64,000 bases of DNA from the NCBI GenBank assembly GCA_902525615.1, contig CABZHT010000001.1:238813-302812 (forward strand), written 5' to 3'. The notes below the pieces were generated by a model. That model was not told where the DNA came from. It saw only the letters and a list, made by a program, of their open reading frames with translations, and made no database searches. Origin of the DNA: an uncultured Fidelibacterota bacterium (lineage in GTDB: Bacteria; Fidelibacterota; Marinisomatia; Marinisomatales; Marinisomataceae). A program made the position numbers and the translations under genes. Below, one piece after another: positions 57,629-64,000 of the stretch (its first letter is position 1; every line of letters begins with the position of its first letter).

Positions 57629-58579
57629 TTAAGAATTGATTTCAGGTAATTCAAATGCAACAACTCTAGCATCATTATCCACTGCATATAAATACCATTT
57701 ACCATGCATATAAGCTGTAGCAATCCCATCAGTATAAGAAACATTATCTAAGTACATCGTAGTCATATATTCTAATGTTTTGCGATCATATAAATGAAAA
57801 CGGTTATCTGTTTTACTTTGCTCAGTACAAATCCAGTATCCACCATTATCTTTATTAGTTACTAAAGCTATACCTTCAGGATCGTTTCCTCTATTAAAAT
57901 TGCCTAAATCTTCTTTTATAACTTTACCTGATATTAAATCTAAAACCATAACCTTGTGGTACTCTTTCATTTCCTCTGCTACTAGCAAAGTTTTATAATG
58001 TTTATCTGCTTGAATACTTTCTACTTGATAAAGCGTTGGGTTTCCTAGTACTGTAACTTTCCCTACGGAAAATTCTCCATTTTCAATGGTAAAATCCCAA
58101 CCTAAAATTCGATCCTCTCTTGGATTGTTATATTCGTAGCTATCGGTAACCAAAACTTTATAGGAATTATTATCTTGCTGATAAAATGTAATTCCATAAG
58201 GACTACGTAACTCATCATTACCAAAAGTACCTAAAAACTCCATTGATGAATTAAATACAGCAACCTGTTTATTGTCTCTTTCTGTAACTAAAACAAATTG
58301 ATCATTAATGGTTGTAATACCATTTGGATATGCATCTTCTCTTTTGATGGATTTTTTAAATTTCCCATTCATTGCACCATACACATGAAGTTCATTCTTA
58401 TCTTTAACTGTCACTACAATAACATGTTTTCTCATTAAGAATCCAATACTATCCATTCCAGCATCTTGTAAAGATTCTGTTACAAACATAGGGCTTTGTA
58501 AGGTGATGACATTAGGTTTAGAATTACACCCAATCAAAAAAAATAAGTGACAAATGAGATATATTTTAAAAACTTTCAT
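57629..58579 (-). CDS. Beta-propeller phytase-like lipoprotein
   Basis: 316 residues. Lipobox FLIGC (Cys about 18). Repeated blades with the 3-phytase (PF02333) order: YPNGITTINDQFVLVTERDN (about 83-102), SPYGITFYQQDNNSYKVLVT (about 126-145), NDPEGIALVTNKDNGGYWIC (about 235-254), NRFHLYDR, and SYTDGIATAYMHGKWYLYAV (about 284-303). These match B. subtilis-type phytase positions by eye (YGFTLYH, DIEGLTIY, TDGIDV). It would release phosphate from inositol phosphates or related esters. An NHL/SMP-30-like propeller with another role is the alternative. Its neighbours are PiT and PhoU. Confidence 0.7.
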   Translation of the reverse strand: MKVFKIYLICHLFFLIGCNSKPNVITLQSPMFVTESLQDAGMDSIGFLMRKHVIVVTVKDKNELHVYGAMNGKFKKSIKREDAYPNGITTINDQFVLVTERDNKQVAVFNSSMEFLGTFGNDELRSPYGITFYQQDNNSYKVLVTDSYEYNNPREDRILGWDFTIENGEFSVGKVTVLGNPTLYQVESIQADKHYKTLLVAEEMKEYHKVMVLDLISGKVIKEDLGNFNRGNDPEGIALVTNKDNGGYWICTEQSKTDNRFHLYDRKTLEYMTTMYLDNVSYTDGIATAYMHGKWYLYAVDNDARVVAFELPEINS

Positions 58580-58582
58580 GTA

Positions 58583-59332
58583 CTACTCAACAATGTTTAT
58601 GAGTTCAATATCAAATATTAAAGTTGATGATGGAGGAATGATATATTCTTCATTTTTAGCATCCTTAATGACCCCTGTAATACCGTATCCTAAATTTTCA
58701 GGAATATAAACTTTCCACTTAGATCCAACAGGCATTTCTTGTAAGGTTTGCTGCCAGCCTTGAATTACTCTGTTAAGTGCAAATGTTGCTGGTTCTCCTC
58801 TATCATAACTACTATCAAATTTTGTACCATCAATTAAAAATCCGTTATAGTGAACGACAACAACGTCTTCAAAATTAGGAATTTGGCCTAAGCCCTCTTG
58901 AACAACTTTATATTGAATTTGAGTGTTACTAATAAATTTGATTCCTTCATTGTTTTTATTTTTATCTAAAAACTCTTGGCCTGCTATTTTATTTTCTTTA
59001 GAAAGTTTTTTTGATTTTTCACTTAAAGATCTTGATAAATTTCTTTCCGAATTTCGAATATTATAACTTTTTAAAACTTCATTCCTGGTTTGTGTATTTA
59101 TTCTAGGCTTTTCTTTATTCCAAGAATCGTTTAAACCTTCAATGATTAAATCACGATTAATTTCTGTTTCTGGAAGATTTTGACCAATATTAATTCCCAT
59201 AGTATAACTCAAAGAATCCTGAAAAGTTACAATTGGCTTATCTTCTAATTCTTTTGACTTATTACTTTCTGTTGAGCATGAAAGTAATAAAAGGCAGAAA
59301 ATTGTTAGTTGAATTTTAAATATTTTTTTCAT
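58583..59332 (-). CDS. FKBP-type peptidyl-prolyl isomerase, lipoprotein
   Basis: 249 residues. Lipobox LLLSC (Cys about 19). The FkpA N-terminal helical dimerisation domain (about 37-125, SYTMGINIGQNLPETEINRD) precedes the FKBP domain with VVVHYNGFLIDGTKFDSSYD (about 161-180), ATFALNRVIQGWQQTLQEMP and IPPSSTLIFDIELI at the C-terminus. It assists folding of envelope proteins, probably anchored at the outer or inner membrane on the periplasmic side. It follows the SDR gene after 42 bp. Confidence 0.93.
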   Translation of the reverse strand: MKKIFKIQLTIFCLLLLSCSTESNKSKELEDKPIVTFQDSLSYTMGINIGQNLPETEINRDLIIEGLNDSWNKEKPRINTQTRNEVLKSYNIRNSERNLSRSLSEKSKKLSKENKIAGQEFLDKNKNNEGIKFISNTQIQYKVVQEGLGQIPNFEDVVVVHYNGFLIDGTKFDSSYDRGEPATFALNRVIQGWQQTLQEMPVGSKWKVYIPENLGYGITGVIKDAKNEEYIIPPSSTLIFDIELINIVE

Positions 59333-59374
59333 GAACGTATTCTATTACGAATCAAAAGAATAGTAAAGAAATAA

Positions 59375-60208
59375 TTATCTTCCATCTTCATAACCTTTAT
59401 AATCATCCATCATATCATAAAGACCATAAAGACTACTAACTTTGATTAACAAGGAGCTAGGAAGCAACGCTCTAAGCAAAACTACCTGATTCATTATCCA
59501 TGGAACTTTTGGCGAATGAAATCCAAGTTTAATTGCACGATTCACAATGACTTTTGCAACAGAATCGTGACTCTTTACCCCTGGTGCTAATAACTGACCT
59601 AAAAAATTAAGCTTAGTTCCTTCAAATAATCCTTTCTTCAAAAAGTTTGGATGAATGGAAGAAAATTTAACACCAGACTTACCCATCTTTTTTACTTCAA
59701 GTCTTAAGGATTCAGTAAGTCCTGCTACAGCCCATTTAGTAGCAGCGTATACAGCTAGCTTAGGAGCACCTGTCATTGATGATGCTGAGGAAATATTAAT
59801 AACGTGACCAGAGTTTTTATCTAACATAGTTGGCATGAATGCACGAATGGTATATATCATTGATGTAAAGTTTACATTAATAAGATTTTCAAGCTCTTCA
59901 TCACTTCTATCTAGCATATACCCAGTATAAACAGTACCAGCATTATTAATTAGGATATCTAAACTACCAAACTTTTCTTTAATGATATTTGCATTACTAT
60001 ATACTTGTTCTTTGTTTGTAACATCACATATTTGAGAGAAAACATCAAATCCTTGCTCTTTAAAATTATTAACAGTTTTGTTTAGATCATCTTCCTTGAA
60101 ATCCCAAAGTATTACCTTTCCACCTTCATTTAGAATTCTTTGTGCAGTAGCTAAACCTATACCTTTAGCTCCTCCCGTGATAAGAACAAGTTTATTTTTA
60201 AGATTCAC
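59375..60208 (-). CDS. Short-chain dehydrogenase/reductase
   Basis: 277 residues. The NAD(P) motif is VLITGGAKGIGLATAQRIL (about 8-26), followed by NNAGTVYTGYML (NNAG, about 89) and the active site S...YAATKWAVAGL (about 150-165). The C-terminal 80 residues, with HPNFLKKGLFEGTKLNFLGQ and VNRAIKLGFHSPKVPWIMN, resemble SDRs that act on lipids or sterol-like substrates. It lies between the PiT-like and FKBP genes. A role in phosphate metabolism is not obvious. Confidence 0.9.
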   Translation of the reverse strand: MNLKNKLVLITGGAKGIGLATAQRILNEGGKVILWDFKEDDLNKTVNNFKEQGFDVFSQICDVTNKEQVYSNANIIKEKFGSLDILINNAGTVYTGYMLDRSDEELENLINVNFTSMIYTIRAFMPTMLDKNSGHVINISSASSMTGAPKLAVYAATKWAVAGLTESLRLEVKKMGKSGVKFSSIHPNFLKKGLFEGTKLNFLGQLLAPGVKSHDSVAKVIVNRAIKLGFHSPKVPWIMNQVVLLRALLPSSLLIKVSSLYGLYDMMDDYKGYEDGR

Positions 60209-60224
60209 ACTTTAAAATAAAGTA

Positions 60225-61208
60225 TTACAGATTAGAATACCATTGAATTCCATATGCCAAAGTTACACTTATTGCTAAGCCTAACATAAGTCTGAAAAAA
60301 TCAGAATAAAGCATTGGAAATATACCTTTTTTGTGCTTGTCAGTGTATGTGAGAGTTCCATAACCTTGAGCAAACATAATACCAATTTCTCTCCCTGCTA
60401 ACATGCCCATAAATACAAAAGTAGTACTCATAGGAAGGTCATTTACTTCTTTAAAATAGTAAAGTACAAACACATACACCAAATCAACTAATGTAGCAGA
60501 ACGAACATATCTAGTGTTTGTTTTAGATAATACTATTTCTTGAATTTTTCCTCCCCTTTCATAAAACATAAAAGCTAATCCAAGGAGCATTGTTCCTAAA
60601 ATAAGTATTTGAAAAGATATAGTAGGAACAGATGAATATCTTGGTAAGAATACCATAATATTTGCCATATCATGTGAAAGCCATGTTGACCATAACCAAC
60701 CGGTAGTTATCCATTGTGCAATTCTCCAATAAGTATTGTTCTTGTTATCACCCTTTTCACCTTCATATAAGATATATTTGCTAATTAAATACCATGCAGC
60801 AAATGCAAACACAAATGATACGCCATATCCCACAAAACTTTTTAAAAGCATTTTTTCCATCAGACCATCCACGCTAGCGGCAAAGACAGATAAGACTAAA
60901 AAAGTGGTTGATACAGGAATTTTTAATCTAGTTAAAAGAACTAAAACAAGAGGTGCTAATGCGTGATACCACATGATTTCAATTTCTGGGAATTCGGTCA
61001 ATCTACCAAAAGCAGGATCTCCCGCATTGAATCCTTGAATCATAGTGAAAACAAAAATTGATCCCATATAACCAAACATCCAATACCACTTAACGTCAGC
61101 TCTATTGGATGCAATGTATGTACCTAAAGTCTGGATGCTGTCATTTGCAGTAACCGCATACACAGCAAACAAAAATCCTAAAAAAGACCAAATGGTTAAG
61201 AAGTCCAT
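60225..61208 (-). CDS. Divergent PiT-family phosphate transporter
   Basis: 327 residues with about nine membrane helices. The PiT signature GxNDxAN appears as TANDSIQTLGTYIASNR (about 21-37) in the first repeat and SHDMANIMVFLPR (about 178-190) in the second. PVSTTFLVLS (about 98) and LPMSTTFVFMG (about 257) are the paired P-x-S-T-T motifs. The first motif lacks ANA, so the substrate (phosphate, or phosphate-like or sulfate ions) is not certain. phoU 22 bp upstream supports phosphate. Confidence 0.8.
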   Translation of the reverse strand: MDFLTIWSFLGFLFAVYAVTANDSIQTLGTYIASNRADVKWYWMFGYMGSIFVFTMIQGFNAGDPAFGRLTEFPEIEIMWYHALAPLVLVLLTRLKIPVSTTFLVLSVFAASVDGLMEKMLLKSFVGYGVSFVFAFAAWYLISKYILYEGEKGDNKNNTYWRIAQWITTGWLWSTWLSHDMANIMVFLPRYSSVPTISFQILILGTMLLGLAFMFYERGGKIQEIVLSKTNTRYVRSATLVDLVYVFVLYYFKEVNDLPMSTTFVFMGMLAGREIGIMFAQGYGTLTYTDKHKKGIFPMLYSDFFRLMLGLAISVTLAYGIQWYSNL

Positions 61209-61230
61209 CTATAATACCCCCATAAAAAAA

Positions 61231-61884
61231 TTAAATTTTTTCATCATGTCTAACAATTTTACCATTGATTTGAAAGATTATGTCTTCGGCTATATTCGTT
61301 GTATGATCTGCAGCTCTTTCAACATATCTTGAAATATTCGTAAAAACAATAAATTGCCTTAAGAATTCAGAATTACTTTTGGTTTTTTCTTTAAAAAGTG
61401 TAAATATCTCTCTATTATTGTTATCAATAATATCATCCATTTCAATAACTTCAAATGCTTTTGCTTCATCAGATAAAATAAAGGCATTAATAACTTCATT
61501 TAACATAGCAGTTAAAGTTTCTGCCGAATTTGACAGAATTTTAGGTAATTCCAAATCTGGATGTTCAACCATAAACTGGGTATTTCTAGCTATATTGGTT
61601 GCATAATCTCCTATTCTTTCAAGCTCATTATTAATTTTCAAAGCAGCTAATAGATATCGCAAATCTGAATCAGTAGGATGAAAATTTTCAATAATTTCGT
61701 TGACTTCTTTTTCTATTTCTACTTCCATCATATTTATTTTAGAATCAACATTTATTACAATTTGAGATTTATCTAAATCTTTTTCTTCAATTGCACTAAA
61801 CGCATCTTTAATATTCGTTTCAACTAACGAGCTTAGTTTTAATAAATTATAGTTTAAATCTTGTATTCTGTCAGACAAATTCAT
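61231..61884 (-). CDS. phoU: PhoU-type phosphate signalling protein
   Basis: 217 residues, two three-helix bundles: SSLVETNIKDAFSAIEEKDL (about 18-37), then VDSKINMMEVEIEKEVNEII (about 46-65), KINNELERIGDYATNIARNT (about 83-102), and the second ISRYVERAADHTTNIAEDII (about 185-204). The E-R-x-x-D and E-R-x-A-D-H motifs are the metal-cluster sites. It couples phosphate uptake with PhoR/PhoB signalling. It starts the six-gene minus-strand run that includes the PiT-like transporter. No pst genes are in this window. Confidence 0.93.
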   Translation of the reverse strand: MNLSDRIQDLNYNLLKLSSLVETNIKDAFSAIEEKDLDKSQIVINVDSKINMMEVEIEKEVNEIIENFHPTDSDLRYLLAALKINNELERIGDYATNIARNTQFMVEHPDLELPKILSNSAETLTAMLNEVINAFILSDEAKAFEVIEMDDIIDNNNREIFTLFKEKTKSNSEFLRQFIVFTNISRYVERAADHTTNIAEDIIFQINGKIVRHDEKI

Positions 61885-61917
61885 TCTCCATAATATAGGA
61901 AAAGTACAAAAAAATAT

Positions 61918-61935
61918 TTAGGATTATGTTAGGAT
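61918..61935 (-). promoter_or_regulatory. Candidate Pho box upstream of phoU
   Basis: A perfect direct repeat TTAGGAT (61918-61924 and 61929-61935) with a 4-bp spacer TATG gives the 11-bp period known for PhoB sites. It lies 34 to 51 bp upstream of the phoU start. The 13-mer TTAGGATTATGTT recurs upstream of the beta-helix lipoprotein gene (63701). The base sequence differs from the E. coli consensus, so the assignment rests on architecture and context. Confidence 0.45.
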
Positions 61936-61941
61936 TCAGAT

Positions 61942-61975
61942 AAAAAAAAGAGGGAAGAAAACTCTTCCCTCTTTT
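61942..61975 (-). terminator. Factor-independent terminator of the beta-helix lipoprotein gene
   Basis: AAAAGAGGGAAGA (61946-61958) and TCTTCCCTCTTTT (61963-61975) form a perfect 13-bp stem with a 4-nt loop. On the minus strand it is followed by a run of eight U. It is 48 bp downstream of the lipoprotein stop, so phoU and its followers depend on a separate promoter. Confidence 0.9.
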
Positions 61976-62023
61976 CGAAGTAATATTCACAATAGGAGAT
62001 GCTATATTACTTATTGAATTAAT

Positions 62024-63610
62024 TTAGTTATTTTCTTCTGACCATACTGTCCAGCCATCAAAAGCATCATCGTTGAAACCAGCTTTTAAAGCACCAACAA
62101 ATGTTGCAGATGCATCCATGCTAGCTTCAGTTGGAGTTGATCCTGTAAACTCGGTTGTTGGAAGTAAGTTTGCTTCTGTTACGCCAGTATTACCATCTTG
62201 TACATTAAATGTAAAGCTAGCACCTGGATCCGATCCATCAGTAGCTGCAACAACTGCAGGTTCAGGAACATCATCCATAACATTTAAAGGATCTAACCAG
62301 ATGTATCGTCCATCAGCATCATTTGTAGGAGGAGTTGAACCATTTACAACAAATGATCCATCTAAATTTCCATCTTCATTAGTAGCACGGAAACCTCTTC
62401 TTTGCTGATCTACCAACATATAATTTTGGAAGTGTCCAGCAGTTCCTTCTCTTAATCTTAAAGACTCATCTTCAGAAGATCCGCTGTTATTTCCTACAAT
62501 TGTTACATTAGAAAATTTAGGAAATGAATCGTCTGCAGCTTGGTTGCTGTTTCTTCCATCCATTTCATGACCTCTATTTGAGGTTGCACCTCTAACTACA
62601 ACTAGGAATTGTCCTGTTCCTTGGTATCCGGTGTCTGTATCAAATCCGTCGTCGCCGACTTTGTATACCATACAGTATCTTAAATCAACAGTTCCACCAA
62701 ACATTTCAAAACCGTCATCAAAGTTATAAGCTACTTCACAGTAACTAACTTCTGTTCCAGTTCCAACACCAGCTAATGTAATACCATTAATTTCATTATC
62801 TGGAGCAATTGCTCTACCACCATAGCGAACTGAAACATATCTTAATGTACCAGAGTCATCAGCAGCATCTGTACCACCATAAGGTACTGAAGCAACACCC
62901 TCAACGGTTCTAGTTCCACCGCCTTGAATTGGTGCATAACCACAGACAATTAATCCACCCCATGCTCTACCACCAACAATTGGAAGTCTGTCTGGTTCGT
63001 CTCTTGCAATAATTGATGTCATGATAATTGGAGCATTAGCAGTACCTACTGCTTCAATCTTTCCACCTTGCCATACTACAATTGCAGGAGCGTTTCCATT
63101 ACCATCATCTGATAATGCATAAATGTTAGATCCGGCTGCAATTGTTAACGTTGCACCATCTCTAACTTGTAGTTGACCAGAAAGTACATAATCACCGCTT
63201 AAATCTAAATCTGAAGTAACATCTCCATATAAACTTCTTTCAACATTCATATCCATTGAGTATGAATTTGATAAAGTTGTTGTACCATCTAAAGCGGTTG
63301 TAGTAACTGTTAACGAAACAGTTTTTAAACCTCTGGAAGAGAATGTATGTGAACCACTTGGAGCAACAGCAGTTGCTTCACCATTAAAATCCCATGCATA
63401 TGCTACTCCAGCACCAGTACCGTTAGAAGCATCCTGATTATCTGAAATAGAAAAATTATAGGTTAATGTTCCCATCACATGCTCAGCGTTAAATGGCTGT
63501 GCAGATGGAGGAAGAGTAGTATTATCTACAGTCTCTGTATCGTTATCATCGCATGATGTAAAAAGAAATACACTTGCGAAAATAGACAATATGATTTTTT
63601 TACTATTCAT
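62024..63610 (-). CDS. PKD/beta-helix surface lipoprotein
   Basis: 528 residues. Signal and lipobox (SIFASVFLFTSC, Cys about 20), acidic linker, a PKD-like domain (about 40-125, FNGEATAVAPSGSHTFSSRG), then a right-handed beta-helix (about 140-440) with Gly/Asn/Asp-rich turns (TIAAGSNIYALSDDGNGN, RAWGGLIVCGYAPIQGGGTR, EMFGGTVDLRYCMVYKVGDD). It is low in Lys compared with its neighbours, typical of secreted surface proteins. The TonB-dependent receptor lies just upstream. A substrate-binding or scaffolding partner role is likely, and the ligand is unknown. Confidence 0.8.
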   Translation of the reverse strand: MNSKKIILSIFASVFLFTSCDDNDTETVDNTTLPPSAQPFNAEHVMGTLTYNFSISDNQDASNGTGAGVAYAWDFNGEATAVAPSGSHTFSSRGLKTVSLTVTTTALDGTTTLSNSYSMDMNVERSLYGDVTSDLDLSGDYVLSGQLQVRDGATLTIAAGSNIYALSDDGNGNAPAIVVWQGGKIEAVGTANAPIIMTSIIARDEPDRLPIVGGRAWGGLIVCGYAPIQGGGTRTVEGVASVPYGGTDAADDSGTLRYVSVRYGGRAIAPDNEINGITLAGVGTGTEVSYCEVAYNFDDGFEMFGGTVDLRYCMVYKVGDDGFDTDTGYQGTGQFLVVVRGATSNRGHEMDGRNSNQAADDSFPKFSNVTIVGNNSGSSEDESLRLREGTAGHFQNYMLVDQQRRGFRATNEDGNLDGSFVVNGSTPPTNDADGRYIWLDPLNVMDDVPEPAVVAATDGSDPGASFTFNVQDGNTGVTEANLLPTTEFTGSTPTEASMDASATFVGALKAGFNDDAFDGWTVWSEENN

Positions 63611-63700
63611 TTTCTTATCCTTTTTATACTATTAAAGTGTGTGGAAAAATCCCACCATGAAAAATTAGATTTACAAATTGAGTTTGCTATTTGAAGTTTG

Positions 63701-63718
63701 TTAGGATTATGTTTGAAT
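63701..63718 (-). promoter_or_regulatory. Second candidate Pho box
   Basis: TTAGGAT (63701-63707), spacer TATG, then TTTGAAT (63712-63718, five of seven identical). Spacing and first half are the same as at 61918. It lies 91 to 108 bp upstream of the beta-helix lipoprotein start, directly after the receptor stop codon. Together the two sites suggest co-regulation of phoU and the surface lipoprotein. Confidence 0.35.
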
Positions 63719-63720
63719 TT

Positions 63721-64000
63721 TTAATTAAAATCGTAAGTCATACTTAAAGATATAGATATACCTGGTTCAAGTATCTTTGTATCTAACTTATTTCCAGTAT
63801 CAGTTTTTAAATAGTGTTCAATCTTGCTATTTAAAAGATTTTTTGCCTTAATACTAACTGATAATCCATTTTCAAATTTTTTCTTTGAAGTAAAATTTAA
63901 AGAATGAAAAGGTGCTTCAAAATAATGTCCTGTTACATCCCCTACTTTAATAATTCTTTCACTAAAACCATTATAAGAAAGTGAAATTTCGTATCCTGAA
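63721..64000 (-). CDS. TonB-dependent receptor, C-terminal end (partial)
   Basis: About 92 codons of the 3' end, open to the right edge: SGYEISLSYNGFSERIIKVG, then VSIKAKNLLNSKIEHYLKTD and the last strand ISISLSMTYDFN before TAA (63723-63721). The NLLN turn and terminal aromatic strand are typical of TonB-dependent receptor barrels. The plug and signal lie outside the window. It is just upstream of the beta-helix lipoprotein, so the pair probably works together at the outer membrane. Confidence 0.85.
   Translation of the reverse strand, partial: SGYEISLSYNGFSERIIKVGDVTGHYFEAPFHSLNFTSKKKFENGLSVSIKAKNLLNSKIEHYLKTDTGNKLDTKILEPGISISLSMTYDFN

Noticed and set aside
62073..62408. 111-codon open frame antisense to the beta-helix lipoprotein
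   Set aside because: It results from the codon bias of the lipoprotein gene; no start signal or motif.

Overview
The window is about 64 kb of strongly AT-rich (by eye roughly 30% G+C), tightly packed bacterial chromosome. The content fits a marine member of the Fibrobacterota-Chlorobiota-Bacteroidota (FCB) superphylum: TonB-dependent receptors with a carboxypeptidase-regulatory-like N-terminus, SecA without a C-terminal zinc motif, a short F-ATPase epsilon subunit, an N-terminally extended AtpB, many lipoproteins and beta-barrels, and tRNA genes without encoded CCA. All F-ATPase genes are contiguous (BEFHAGDC), which is not typical of Bacteroidota. My best guess is Marinimicrobia (SAR406)-like, but this is inference.

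Layout. (1) 1-10.5 kb, minus strand: a housekeeping run of serS, a lipoprotein, tsaD, a YbbR-domain protein, rpsA, cmk, an rluB-like gene, scpB, scpA, trpS and an HNH endonuclease. (2) 10.5-14.4 kb: a cobalamin riboswitch driving a TonB-dependent receptor, converging on an apparently plugless beta-barrel gene. (3) 14.4-18.9 kb: a YhaM-like OB/HD protein whose HD metal ligands are all replaced, a Fur-family regulator, a PcrA/UvrD helicase and MltG. (4) 19-25.2 kb: tRNA-Asp, a saccharopine-dehydrogenase-like enzyme, a sugar-phosphate isomerase, an SDR, a DMT permease, pterin carbinolamine dehydratase, an SLC13-like transporter and tRNA-Leu. (5) 25.2-42.8 kb, minus strand: a Cys/Met PLP enzyme, secA, nusB, leucine dehydrogenase, phoH-like, aspS, the whole ATP synthase operon, bactofilin, an M23 peptidase and parBA. 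(6) 42.9-49.3 kb, plus strand: threonine dehydrogenase with kbl, secDF, a DMT permease and a DUF502 protein.

(7) 49.74-56.41 kb: a 6.6-kb integrative element in tRNA-Arg(TCT). It is bounded by a perfect 44-bp duplication of the tRNA 3' half. It carries a tyrosine integrase, a serine recombinase overlapping it by 4 bp, a ParB-like protein whose C-terminal half resembles DUF4338/DruA (the Druantia anti-phage protein), seven small unknown or DNA-binding ORFs, and candidate integrase arm-type sites at both ends. It has no recognisable structural or replication genes, so it may be a phage satellite or a mobile defence element. This is the most novel part of the window.

(8) 56.5-64 kb, minus strand: a probable phosphate-acquisition locus. 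A six-gene run holds phoU, a divergent PiT-like transporter, an SDR, an FKBP lipoprotein, a beta-propeller phytase-like lipoprotein and an SGNH hydrolase. Upstream of it are a PKD/beta-helix surface lipoprotein and the end of a TonB-dependent receptor. Two related 11-bp-period direct repeats that look like Pho boxes lie upstream of phoU and of the beta-helix lipoprotein gene.
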